Below the pieces are notes generated by a model, which was not told the DNA's origin, did not search any database, and was given only the letters and a program-made list of their open reading frames with translations. 64,000 bases of DNA from Pholis gunnellus. Lineage: Eukaryota; Chordata; Actinopteri; Perciformes; Pholidae. The number at the start of each line of letters is the position of its first letter. Position 1 is the first letter of the stretch. The position numbers and the translations under genes are program-made. This document shows positions 48,525 to 59,615 of this stretch, one piece after another. The DNA is taken from assembly GCA_910591455.2 (NCBI GenBank), contig OU342824.1:1459001-1523000 (forward strand), in the 5' to 3' direction.

Positions 48525-48711
48525 ACTTTGCCACATAGATAATCTAATTTAATTTTGCAATCAGATGCAAAAGAGGGTAAATTGCACTCAACTGAAAAAC
48601 ATTATGGGTGCGTTTGTGCTGTTACATTATCAGCGCGACATCTTTTGTGAATCAGACCTGCCGATAACGGTTGCAAGTGAGGTGCAATTTGCTGTTTATG
48701 AATTCGCCCGT
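48525..48711. mobile_element. MITE-like family H, copy 3 (right part)
   Basis: Shares acatagataat ... tgcaatcag, attgcactcaactgaaaaac, catcttttgtgaatcagacc and ataacggttgcaagtgagg with copies 1 and 2, and ends tatgaattcgcccgtg. The left limit is unclear and may extend to about 48240. Confidence 0.55.
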
Positions 48712-48736
48712 GACTGTATATTGCTGAAAAATACTG

Positions 48737-48768
48737 GCCCTTATTAGGCCCTTATTAGGCCCTTATTA
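48737..48768 (+). repeat. 11-bp tandem repeat, three units
   Basis: gcccttattag repeated three times, the last unit changed at its end. Confidence 0.9.
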
Positions 48769-49699
48769 TCAAATCATAAGGATTATACCAGGAATTTAAT
48801 ACAGGCTCTACAGTTGTTAAAGTTCAAATAAGTTATTGTGGCTGACCATCTATACCTAATGGAGAGAATAAACTTCTCCTATTGGTTTAGTCCTTCTCTC
48901 TTCTTATCTCTATCTTTCCTCACTCGCTCGCTTGCTCTCTCTGGCTATCCAGAGGAAGACAGAGAGCACATTAACTATTGATAATCTGTGGAACAGCATC
49001 ACATTCAGAAATAAAATCACTGTCTAAATGTATTCAGAGGCTGCTCGTAAAACTGTAATTATACACATTACTTTGAATATGAAATGCTGGCTGACAGTTA
49101 TTGTCAGGGGCTAATAAAAGCCATGCATCTCCTCGGCTGTTGAGTACAACACACAGGCAGAATGGCTTTAAATATGTTCTTAACACAGAGTCTTTCCCAG
49201 GCCTGGTCTCACAGAATATATTATGCATACTTCACTATGTCTGCTTCTGTTGGCTTTGTGGTCATTTTGAGGGGATTATCGATTATTGTGATATTATTGC
49301 ATGTCGATGGCTTGACCTGCAACGGCCTAACGATACCTGTGGCACGCATACAAGACGGGCCACGGTCTGAGGCAGTGATGGGGGCCAACAGTTAGGCCGG
49401 TGTTGTTGTTAGCTATCAATAGTGAATATTATACAACATCGTTCTAACAATATATAAGATATCCCAAAGTACATTGCTGTGCTATTCTGTTGTTTGTTTT
49501 TGGGGTGGATGCAAATTTTTGCTTTGCTTCTTCGTTTTTTGATTGGTGTTTTATTGTGTTTTTAGAAAGTGTACTGTTTGAATTCATCATTTTTCTCGGT
49601 AACCTGGACAGCACATGGAAATTCACTTTTTTCCTTCTCTGAACCAGCCTTTCCAGCCTTCCTCCGAGCTTGTTGATTGTATTGGCATCCTTGGCTTTC
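48769..49699. other. Unique DNA, no gene seen
   Basis: No repeat ends or recognisable coding sequence. The frames at 49101-49395 overlap in two phases and look like chance. Confidence 0.5.
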
Positions 49700-49965
49700 C
49701 CTCACTGCTGCACCTTCACACCACAGCAAAGAAAAAAGCGCTGGCTACCACTAACATCCTGAGCATGGTACTGTAGACATTGAATGAGTGGCGCCTCTGC
49801 AGAAAGTAGAGTAGTCTCTGGTCCTTCTTGTTCACTGCCTCTGTGTTCTTGGTCCAGCTTGTTGTCCAGGTCCCAGGTACTGGCAGTCCTGAACAGGGTC
49901 CACATCCACCCCCTTGATGGAAATGGGTGTAGGAGGTGTTTTTCACCTACTGAGGTCCACCAATG
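49700..49965 (-). pseudogene. L2/Rex-like LINE reverse-transcriptase C-terminal fragment
   Basis: Read on the minus strand, two frames together give LDNKLDQEH, TEAVNKKDQRLLYFLQRRHS, FNVYSTMLRM and VVASAFFFAVV. This matches the familiar fish LINE pattern of NTEAVYKKGQSRLYFLRRLRSF, then MFYQSVVASA. The pieces alternate between frames, showing at least one frameshift. It lies just past the catalytic part of the reverse transcriptase. Only about 90 residues remain, with no 3' tail identified. Confidence 0.82.
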
Positions 49966-50338
49966 AACGCAATGGAGAACAGGAGAACATGACTGTCACA
50001 GTGCTACCTGACCCTACTGTAGGAGATCAGGTTGTAACCTTCTCTCTCCAGGAGAGGGAGGACTATGAAGAGGTATGCTCCTTAACATTGCCGTATCAGG
50101 CCAAATGTTCTAAAGTTATAGTACCCCCTAACCTTTTCCTTTTACACCACCATCAGCTTTTGGGCAGATTTCAATACAATCCTCAGAGCACCTTCTTGTT
50201 TTAGAAAATTAACATTTTCTATTTTGGATACCCCAAAATCTTTTCTCAAGTACCACCATCAAGGTACAGAGACCTTTAATTCAAGTTATCTGGTCGTTGA
50301 GAGTGAGAGCTGTGTTCATATTGTCTTAAGGAAGTCAA
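49966..50338. other. Spacer, nothing recognised
   Basis: The frame at 49914-50204 (plus) resembles no protein I know. Confidence 0.45.
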
Positions 50339-50985
50339 GCATGTTCTCAGTGGGTGTTGGACTGTGCCAAGGCTGTCTGTTGTAGTTCATTCAGTTTCAG
50401 ATTTTGTGAAATTGTTGAGCCTCAGTCAGTGAAAGGAGACGGTCACTTTTGGTGGCCTTGGGGTTGAAACTCTATGGATGATGTGGTTCTGCTGGCTGAA
50501 TTCAACTGTGACCTCCAGCATTCACTGTACTCAGAGTTGAACATGAAGTGGTGAGAAATCAGCACCTCCAAGTTGGAAAACACCAATGGTTATCAGCTTT
50601 GGGTACTATCTGAAAGAATGACAGAGCAGGTGCAAGAAACCCAAGTAGTTTAATTTGCAAAATGTCTTCGCACACTCCTGGGAATAGTTGGAGAAATAAG
50701 CTTGGTGGTGAACAGCTGTTCCTGACTTTGAAAGGAGCAAGTTATTTATATTTCAGTATTTGATGAGGATGTCCCCGGTCATCTTCCTATCGAGGCATTC
50801 TAGTCAAGTCCAACTGGAGAGACTAGGGCAGATCAAGGACACACTGGAAGGATTATATATTCCATCTGGCCTTGGAATACATCTGGATCACAGAGGAGGA
50901 GCTGGAGGACACAGCTAAGAAGAAGGCTACTTCTGGGCTACTTTGCTTAGCCTGTTAGCATCGAGACCTATATAAGTGGCCAATA
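50339..50985 (+). pseudogene. Degenerate RTE/Rex-like LINE reverse transcriptase
   Basis: Plus-strand reading gives SVGVGLCQGCLL near 50347 (family motif GLRQGCPLSP), then YMDDVVLLAEF near 50474-50506, the active-site aspartate pair. STSKLEN and LWVLSERMTEQVQ follow, matching the STSKSE and LWVMTERTRSRIQ order of this LINE group. The DNA-level tail atcaaggacacactggaagg ... ggccttggaatacatctgga ... gaggaggagctggagga matches the region after it. Many stops and shifts. About 200 residues' worth of relic, with no full domain. Confidence 0.78.
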
Positions 50986-52905
50986 ATTCATTTCAATTCA
51001 ATTCAATTCAATTTATTTTATGTAGCCCAAAATCACGAATTACAAATTTGCATCAGGGGGCTTTACAATCTGTACACATGTGACATCCTCTGACCCAGGA
51101 CCCTCACATCAGAACAGGAACAACTCCCCCAAAAACCCTTTAAAAGGGAGAGAAGAGGAAGAGACCTCTCTCAGGATGGACAGAAGTGCAATAGATGTCA
51201 TGTGTACAGAATGAACAACATAACAGAGTTACAACTAGGGATGGGTATCGTTTAGGTTTTTTCCGATACCGGTGCTAAAACGATACTTTTAAAACGATAC
51301 CGGTGCCTAAACGGTGCCTGAACCGATTTTTTTATTGCCAAGTCAAATTTTTTTCTTCAAATTTAACAATATATTTAACTGTTTAAAGTATACTATACAT
51401 ATTAGTGCTGGGCAATGATTACAATTTGTAATTGCGATTAATCGCATTGATTTTTTGCGATTAATCTCATTGTTATGGCAAAGTTCAATAATTAATTCAA
51501 AGGTAGTGTATTGTGCACTTTTATTTTAAAAGTACTGCTATATGAACAAAAGGGCAATAACATTTGGTTTGCAAACACTTAAAACAAATAAGGTTCTTTT
51601 TAACAGCAGTATTCCCTTTACACAGTAGCAGTTATATCTCTTCACTATCTGTGCTCAGTGTGACTTCATGTGAAATGTTCCACTGCTGTGCAACAGGAAT
51701 ACAATGTTTCAGCACCAAAATGCGTGTGTTGTGTCTTCATGACAGTCAGAGCATGTGAATGCAGCTCTACTGTTCATCAATATAATGCTGTAACTCAGAG
51801 GTGATGATGGTTACCCAGCGATCAAAGAATAAAGACACACTTACGCACAATGTAGGTGTATTTTCCATCTGGACGCTCTCGCGGAATGAAGGTTAACTCA
51901 CGAGATGCAGGTAGCATGTTTTATACTTAATGTGAATTTAATTCATACTTTGTTGGCATCTTATTCTGAAAACCGGATGTTCCTCTGAAGAAACCAGATG
52001 TTGTCTCACGTTAAATCTTTCCGCTAACTTCCAAAGTCCTTCGCTCGCTCCCGATCTGTGCCGTTTGAATGCGTTTACCGTGAATTTCAGCGTATAGGTC
52101 ACTAACATGTAAGTGTGTGCTGAGTTGACCACGGAGACCTGAGTGTCTGCTGACTTTACCGCAGCGATGTCCAGTAGTCTCCATTCCTCCACCGCTGCCA
52201 GTGAGCAACGGACTTTCAAAATAAAAACAGCCACACTTTTGACCGTTTACCTTTCGGCATTTTCTCTGTTAAAAGGTTGATGGCTAGCTAGCTGCTGTAG
52301 CTATCGGTAGCTATCGTTACCTGCTGCCAGGACGGAGTCATCAGAGTAGTGTTAAAAAAGTATTTCAATCGGCTCAGGCACCGAAAAGAAGCACCGAAAT
52401 CTGCGTTGCGTTTCGGTCCGGTAGGTACCGGTCGTATAGGTACCGGTACCATATTGGCACCGGGTTTCGGTACCCAACCCTAGTTACAACCCATTCAATG
52501 CATATGACAGAACCACGACAGGAGGCCAGACCAGGGTCCAGGTATAACCAGGATCCACTGGAACCTGCCAGGTGAGAAAGCACAGAGACTCCGGTGAAGA
52601 AGCAAAGTCAGAAATATGCGTTAATGGTGTTGGTAATAGAATGTTAATAATAAAAATATGGTAGTAGTAGTGGGTGTCATTAGGGCCATGGCGGGAGGAA
52701 GGACCAGGGTCCAGATATAACCACGATCTATGGAAACCTGTGAGGAGAGAAAGCACAAAGACTCCGGTGAAGAAGCAAAGTTATGATGAGCATTAATGGG
52801 ACATGAATTCATACAGAAGGAGAGAGAAAAGAGGAGAGAGGAGCTCAGTGCATCCTAGGAAGTCCCCCGACATTGTAGGCCTATAGCAGCCTATTGATTG
52901 ATAGA
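50986..52905. repeat. Fish interspersed repeat split by a hAT element
   Basis: The left part (50986-51235) begins with caattcaattcaatttattt and continues tgtagcccaaaatcacgaat, atcagggggctttacaatct, gacccaggaccctcacatc. The right part (52491-52905) has gccagaccagggtccaggt, ccggtgaagaagcaaag (twice, at about 52593 and 52766) and cagtgcatcctaggaagtcc. Both are pieces of one repeat common in fish, probably a LINE 3' region. The hAT element inserted between them. Confidence 0.68.
51236..52482. mobile_element. Non-autonomous hAT element with perfect target duplication
   Basis: Starts tagggatgggtatcgttta and ends tttcggtacccaacccta, giving inverted repeats TAGGGNTGGGTANCG. It is flanked by the perfect 8-bp duplication gttacaac (51228-51235 and 52483-52490). 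Subterminal ccgataccggtgc and ggtgccaatatgg-type words repeat on both sides. 1247 bp, no transposase. It contains a possible second element edge (tattagtgctgggcaatgat at about 51399), followed by repeated gcgattaatcgc words, without a matching right end. Confidence 0.9.
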
Positions 52906-53284
52906 CTTATGTATTTTGAGATGCAATAAGCATGGCAGCCTGCAGATGCAGCAGAGATTCCATGAGTGCTGGACCTGTTAGACTCTAGCATTTTGTGCAT
53001 GGCATTGTACACTTTAATTTTTTCTATTTTAACGGAAGTTGTATTACATTTTTTCTTTGTCACTGTTCTGCTGGTGTGATTTGCCGCTCCATCGACTCAG
53101 TTTCCCACAGGGATCATTAAAATAAACGTATCTCGTCTTAACCTGACACCATTTTAATTGTCTCTACTTGCTAAACCTTTACTCGTCGGGTAACCCATGT
53201 AGGATCAAAACAACCCCAACAATTATTTCCAAATGCTCATTGACTTCATTCCTCTGTGTATATACTTCTAAAGCATGCAAGAGC

Positions 53285-53288
<4 letters not shown>

Positions 53289-53381
<93 letters not shown>
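53289..53381 (+). repeat. (GT)46 microsatellite
   Basis: 93 bases of uninterrupted GT. Confidence 0.98.
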
Positions 53382-53382
<1 letters not shown>

Positions 53383-53694
53383 TCCACCCATCCATCTCTT
53401 GCCTGTGGCTGGTGGCCGATGGAGGGTATAAAATAAAGCTAGCTAGAGCCTGGAGGAGAGATAATTGAAAATCAAAGGAGGACTTTGTTAATTTGATTAG
53501 GCAGCACTGGATCAAATGAGATTGTATTATGACATGCAATTAAACAGAACTTGGCGAAGAAGAGGGGTGGGGAGGGGCCGAGGAGAGGTGACATGAGGTG
53601 GAGTGGGGAGGAAAGAGGGATATTTGGGTGGATAGAGACAGGAAGATGGTCAGACAGTTGAGAGACAAAGGAGGAGAGAAGAAAGAGACAAAGC

Positions 53695-53708
53695 GGGGGG
53701 GGGGGGGG
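53695..53708 (+). repeat. Poly(G) run, 14 bases
   Basis: A G homopolymer at the end of a purine-rich stretch. Confidence 0.97.
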
Positions 53709-54837
53709 CTGAGGTTGAGATGGGACAGACACTGAAGATGGAAAGAAAATTCTAAATGCAAAGAAACAAAAAAAGAACTTGGATGAAAGTAAATTACCAT
53801 TTCATAGGAGTACTCCATGGTGTATTATGTTGGTCGACTTTACTGTTGAAGTGCACTGTTCCTCAACCCAGAGCTTATAACAACATTGATTTCCATTATA
53901 ATCATGCACAGGAGAACTTCAGTATAGCTGCAGTTTTGACAACATAACCACTCTGTCAAGTGATGACATTATAGAGTGATATAGTCTGAAGAGGGAGGAA
54001 GTGAGGGTGGGTGGGTGGGTTACACAACATCTGACTTGTTTCCCATATCCAAGTGGCAATCAACCGATTTAACCATGACCACCATCGCTCCATAGCTTTA
54101 ACCACGTTACATGTTTGTTCTTGTAACCGTGACGACGAAGGTCCCCTAATCTAATGCATGCACTGATTCCCTTCCCTCATAGGGCGATTAGCTTATGGTT
54201 CAGCAGGGCAGCAACCATTGTGCTGAAATAAAACACAGCATAGGTTTTAAAGTCTTACTGGGTGCCATGATGGTTTGTAGTACTTATTGCATCCATCAGG
54301 AGATAATGTATCCCCCTCTCTGAGACTACATCTATGACATCACAACATGTACCTACAGTAGCTGAGGATATCACAAACTCTACAATCTACAATTGTGTAT
54401 TTTTATAAGTGATGATGATAATTACATCAGATGCTGTGGTTGAGATTGAGGATTGTCCGGGTTACAAATGGGGAAAGAAAAGACTTCCAAGACTCCTGCC
54501 ACCTAAAGCATTGTGAGCATCATACATCTCTGCACTCTGACGGTTTGTGAGTGTGGTGAAGGGCCAGAGCCTGTTTTTTAATAGTTGAAAAAAAGTACAA
54601 TAATAAATAGATATCAATGTTTAGGATTTAGCTTGGCATGTATGCTTTAGAAAGTACAGGTTACTAAGGAATAAGCATGGTTCAGACAAGTAGACCTCAT
54701 GTTAGAGGAAACAACATGAATGACAGAATGGGTCATAGACAAACAGCATGAGGGGGAATAGAGTGGGATGAGGAGGGAGGTTTCGGGAATTTGCCTCCGT
54801 AACACACCAGAGAGACAGAGAGCTGATTAAATGCCTC

Positions 54838-54838
<1 letters not shown>

Positions 54839-54868
<30 letters not shown>

Positions 54869-54870
54869 GT

Positions 54871-54960
<90 letters not shown>
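54839..54960 (+). repeat. (GT)61 microsatellite with two interruptions
   Basis: 122 bases of GT with one gc and one ta step near the left side, the longest simple repeat in the window. Confidence 0.98.
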
Positions 54961-54961
<1 letters not shown>

Positions 54962-55872
54962 TGAGTACTTGGCACATAGAGCTTCCATATGGGTGAGAAA
55001 ACATATGCCCGTATGTGTATGTTGGCCACCCTTGTGGTAGTGGAACCGAATAGTTGACCAGCTAAACCTGGCACACTCCCAAGGTCCCAATTCCTCAACA
55101 TTTTAGTTTGTGCAGTTTAATCGGCAACAAAAATGAGAGGCCCAGTGGGGAGCTTGACACCAAATCACAGCCACCCTGAATGAGCGTTCCATGGCACGTA
55201 AGAGGCACACTGGTGAAATTTGGCTCACAGGATTTGATGAGTAGGACTGTGGCCGATCACAGTTGTTGTGGCAGGTACAAGAGGACGGGCAGCATTTCAG
55301 AGTATGTCCACACAAAGCAGGGTCCATTTATTTTTCTTTCAGTTTCAACCCTCCATCCAGACTAAAATAGTGTTGCTCTTGCCCAGGACCGCAGCTTCTC
55401 CAAATTGCAGAGTGTATACATCTTAAAACTTGGTGTTTCAGTGCGAATGGGTAGCATTTGCAGAATGATGGCGTAGGCTGCCCAGAGAGGATTGGGGGTG
55501 GGGGTGGGGGGGCTGTGTGGCACTAACCTTAAGATTAACTTCCCTGTGATCACTCATCTTAAATGTCAATGTAGCCGAACACACTGCAGAGCTCTTGTCA
55601 TAAACCTCCAGTCATGTTGATTTTTTCAGACACATTGCGTATATGATTTTATGACTGCAGCAGCATGGGAATGATTGCCGGTTAACATGTAGTATTGATG
55701 GGACACAATTAAATCGCCATGATTCTGCTGTCTGACCACAGATACAGAAGATATGTAAATGAGATAGACTATGAATACAGCACAGGGTTGATGACCACAG
55801 AGAGCATCTGTCCCACTCCTTACCAGATGTTGGCTGTGATGCACATTTAAGTGTGAAAAGAGCGATGAACAA

Positions 55873-56163
55873 GAATAATTAAAGCTGCGGGCAGAGATGA
55901 ACGGGCCCTCGCATCCTCTCGCACATCGGGGGTGCTGGCGGGACTCCGGCTCACGCGTCCAGGAATGTCTGCGACCGCTATGGCTACGCCATTATGTCAA
56001 ATCTTTTGATAACTTTTAATCACAACAGTCTTGAGATTTTACTGACCAAATTAGAAGTGGATCCAACAAAGTCTCTAGGAGAAGTTCGTTAAAGTATAGT
56101 GCCTATGAATTGTAAAAAATCTATGAAAAATTCAAATGTCCGACTTCGCGTACGGTTTGAGCA
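55873..56163. mobile_element. Fish transposon fragment starting taaagctgcgggcag
   Basis: The phrases taaagctgcgggcagagat, gaacgggccctcgcatcc, attatgtcaaatcttttgat, gagattttactgaccaaatt and tctctaggagaagttcgtta are familiar from a widespread teleost repeat. The right side is cut by the next fragment. The superfamily is not clear to me. Confidence 0.6.
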
Positions 56164-56450
56164 GTGGTTCTAAACTGGTCTGGCTGCGGGACCCACCATC
56201 AGCCCTTAATGACAAGTTATAACAAATGACCCAAATCGAGGAACATTTTCAACTTCTCAAATGAATTTAATGAGGAGATAGTGCAGTTTGAACCTGAGCT
56301 AAAAATGTCCTCTGCAGTCGTAATATAGTCATATTATGTCTGTAGATTCTTCCATTTGTAATGCAAAATGATCACTTGCCTAAATTCGAGCTGTGGTCTG
56401 TTGTTTGATGTCATCCGACATGTTTTCAATTCGTCTACTTATAGGGTTAG
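56164..56450 (+). mobile_element. hAT left-end fragment
   Basis: Begins cagtggttctaaactggtct, then ggctgcgggacccaccat, the left end of a common fish hAT family (CAGTGGTTCTCAAAC type). No right end (…gagaaccactg) was found before 57000, so only part remains. Confidence 0.6.
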
Positions 56451-57011
56451 TTTACAGTTTATCCTCTGCTGATTGATCCAACAAATGCTGCTTCAGTTTT
56501 GACGGCTTCATGCCAGTCCTCAATGTCCTCAATGTAAGAAAATCCATATCTCATGTAGTCGTTTTTTTTTGTGGGTGTTCTTCTGGGAGAAACGTAGCGA
56601 TGGGGCTGGTCATTTGAAAATGTGTAGGGGGCGCTGTTTTTATGCTGTTCAGACGTTTCACTATAGGCATGGGTCTCTACCAGGGGTGAAGGTAGATTCA
56701 AGGTCTTGCCGATACTACTACCCTTCATCACTTCCTATTCTTCTGCTCCATCCACCAGTGTCATGCATTCCTGAAAGCACGCGTTACATTTATAACACCT
56801 ATATGGTGTAGAGAGAAAATTTAAACACTTGAAATCATGTACAGTAAATTACTTATTTAAACTATGTAAGTGTCAGAAAATAATTTGCTAATGTTGATAA
56901 AACTTTCAAATTCACAACACATTGTTTTATATTATAATACAATTGCAACAGTTGGAGGAGTTTACAAGCACCGTGTGTTTAGGAAGGAAAAACGACCACG
57001 CATACCGCTGA
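56451..57011. other. Unique DNA, nothing certain
   Basis: No gene seen. It may include further degraded transposon sequence. Confidence 0.4.
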
Positions 57012-57746
57012 ACATCAGAATCAGAATCAGAATCAGCTTTATTTTTAGCATGCGCATACATGGAATATGACTCCGGTTACACATTACTCTCATCGTACAT
57101 ACACACACATGAAATATATACAATAAACAAGAGAAATATAAGAAAAACAAGGACATTAAAGACAACAAAGCGAAACTAAGCATTAACATTTAAGTACTAT
57201 GTACAATATGAATATATATCTAAGAATATATATGAGCATAAAGAACAACAACAATGACAATAGACAATGGATTTGGGATATTCGTGCAGAAGGTGATAAT
57301 AGTGCAAATGTCTGATTCATTGTTCATGAGAGTGACAGCCAGCAGAAAGAAGCTCTTCCTGTGTCTGGTAGTTTTGGCGTACAGAGCTCTGTAGCGCCTA
57401 CCAGAGGGGAGGAGTTAGAACAGCTTGTGTCCAGGGTGTGAAGGGTCTGCAGTGATCTTTCCTGACTCTGGAGGTGTACAAGTCCAGGATGGAGGGCAGG
57501 CTGGCACCAATGATCCTCTCTGCAGACCTGACAGTCCGTTGTAGTCTGTTACTGTCCTGTTTGGTGGCCGATCCAAACCACACAGTGATAGAGGAGCAGA
57601 GAACAGACTGGATGATGGCTGAGTAAAACAGAATCAGCAGCTCCTGAGGCAGGTTGAACTTCCTGAGCTGGTGCAGGAAGTACAATGGCACTCAGAGCTG
57701 GTGCAGGAAGTACAATGGCACTCAGAGAGCACGGGCAATGGTGCAT
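57012..57746 (-). mobile_element. L2/Rex-group LINE 3' end, minus strand
   Basis: On the minus strand the C-terminal end of a LINE reverse transcriptase is followed by its 3' untranslated region. It ends aataaagctgattctgattctg, a (GATTCT)n tail at 57014-57036. The frame at 57398-57691 reads LYFLHQLRKFNLPQELL, ILFYSAIIQSVLCSSITVWFG and RTVRSAERIIGASLPSILDLY, the usual fish pattern. The frame breaks after CRPFTPWTQ, compared with the expected DPSHPAHSLF, showing a frameshift. Strongly 5'-truncated. The 30-bp duplication at 57665-57724 sits at its 5' edge. Confidence 0.88.
57665..57724. repeat. 30-bp perfect tandem duplication
   Basis: Unit gagctggtgcaggaagtac... at 57665-57694, repeated exactly at 57695-57724. 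It lies within the LINE coding remnant and adds ten codons in register. Confidence 0.93.
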
Positions 57747-58523
57747 TCAGGTGCTCTTCAGATGGTCCCATTTCCCGAGTTGGAAAGTCCTCCAAACTTT
57801 GGTGCGTTCATGAGCTTTAAGCTGTAATGTGGAAACAACATGGGCGCTACCGAAGATGTGTTTTATGTTATTACTTAAACAGCACATTAGCTGTGAATTT
57901 TTAGGAACAAATATTTCCAATTATTCGGATGCCATATGAATGCAGCGCAAACGTTCTAGTCACTCGGCTGCTTCACTGCTGTGGCTGCTCTGTTTCTGTT
58001 TGATGGGTAAAAAGGTGCTGCTCAGCAAAATAGCACATGTGCTGTAGTTATGGCAATGACAGAAGTAGTTGGCTCTGTTATTACCATCAGTATTCTTCAC
58101 TGCAGTACGTAGTAAATCGGTTAGTGTGTTAGATACACATTATTGCAGACAGTCTATGTTAGTGGCTGTTATATATTTTCGGAGTAAACAAACTGGTTTG
58201 GTCCGGCAGCTTTTCTTTCTGAAGGGTTGAACTTAATTGCCAATACTTAGAGTGAGAGAAGATCTGTATGTTTGTTAAACCTCCAACCGGATCCGGACCC
58301 AGACGCCGTTGTATCCGGACCCAGGACCTAAATCTGATAGATAATTGAGAATTATTACATTTTGACGGAGCGCTTCTATTTTAATAACCTGCGCAGCTTT
58401 TTCAGCCTTTACAGCACTTGCGGTGCAGGAAACGCGCCGATCAATGCGTTGTAAATCACATCACGTGATGCAGCTCAGCCAATCAAATATGAGTATTCTG
58501 ACAAGTTTCCTAAATCAAGTGAG
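57747..58523. other. Probable 5' flank of a hAT element
   Basis: Contains ccggatccggacccag ... cggacccaggacctaaatct and aatgcgttgtaaatcacatc-type sequence that I associate with the leader of the hAT transposase that follows. A left terminal repeat was not identified. Confidence 0.35.
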
Positions 58524-58802
58524 ATGTACACACACTGTGACACACGGGGGAGAGACGAGGAAAGAGAAGCAAGAGCAGGAAATGCGCTAGTCAAAGAAGT
58601 AATTGATCATAACATTCTCCAAAAAGAGAAAAGTGGTCAGAGAGAGCAGAGAGTCTTTAACCGAGTATGGACAGACTCTTATAGATTAGTTCTTCCCACT
58701 GACAGTTTAATACCAGTATATCTCACATGTTCAGAGACCGTGACGATTATTAAAAGCGGTAATATGAAGCGACACTACGAGACAAAGCACAACTCTTTTT
58801 AG
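58524..58802 (+). pseudogene. hAT transposase N-terminal fragment (zinc-finger region)
   Basis: The frame carries RVFNRVWTDSYRLVLPTDS, then PVYLTCSETVTIIKSGNMKRHYETKHNSF, before a stop. This matches the N-terminal Cys/His finger region of GTF2IRD2/ZBED-like hAT transposases (usual form FVLP..S.KPVCLICxxTVAxxKSGNVKRHYETKH). The usual second cysteine region is altered (VYLTC for VCLIC). Similarity continues after the stop (QTYPLTSK, then PRAQYDQ-type words) to about 59040 with several stops, so the gene is dead and truncated; the catalytic region is absent. It is a different family from the fragment at 46035-46265. Confidence 0.85.
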
Positions 58803-59286
58803 CAAACGTACCCACTCACATCTAAATGAAGTCACAGATAATAAACCCAAGAGCCCAATATGATCAGAATCAGAACACATTAGTTCACTGTCCAATGATG
58901 TTAACAGAGAGAATAGAGCTGAAACAAGTGGTTTAATAACCACAGATAAAGTCCATGCACTCACATTTATCTTATTACAAGAAGAGAAAAATATAATATC
59001 GTGACTTTTGATTGACATCACTTCACACCTGAATGAACTGAATTTAAAGCTGCAGGACTAATCAGTGAAATTCATTTTTCTAAAATGAATTACTTTATTT
59101 TAAGATGCACATTTTTGAAAAGCTTTCTGTTATGTCAGTTATTTTTTTATCCAGCCCTCATTTGACTTGTTATGAGAAGAACATTTATTTATGTATTTCT
59201 ATGTATTATTTATAATCCATCCAGTTAAATTTGAAATTTGAAAACTGAGAATAATAATTGTTAAAATTTAATTGATGTGTACTTTC

Positions 59287-59292
59287 TTTATT
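59287..59292 (-). terminator. Candidate polyadenylation signal (minus)
   Basis: aataaa on the minus strand about 325 bases downstream of the stop codon of the candidate terminal exon. It may be coincidental in AT-rich DNA. Confidence 0.2.
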
Positions 59293-59348
59293 TGATTTGA
59301 CAGTTGTGTAGTACACAGAGACGTTTTTACTACTGCTAGGCTTCTTGA

Positions 59349-59375
59349 ATATATACATATATATATATATATATA
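59349..59375 (+). repeat. (TA)n microsatellite
   Basis: About 13 TA units with one ac interruption. Confidence 0.93.
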
Positions 59376-59615
59376 AGTTAGATATTATTGTAATGTTCCG
59401 GACCTTTGCCCGAGGAGATTTTCTCAATCTGGACCTTTTGGAACTTTAGTTGTAGCAGATAGTCCATTGAACATTTCAGAATGGAACTGTCATTTAGTCC
59501 AGTGGACTCTGAGGAGTAGAGGACAGAAAATGTGGAAAACGTGCAGACACAGTAATGCAAGAAGAAAACACAGCAGAGAAAGAGAGAAGAAGCATGCCAG
59601 TGTTGTGACAGTCTC

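Larger units (their letters stand above)
52906..55872. other. Unique DNA with very long GT tracts
   Basis: Also holds a purine-rich stretch at 53550-53700 and short gggt repeats near 54010. No gene seen. Frames through the GT arrays are artefacts. Confidence 0.5.
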
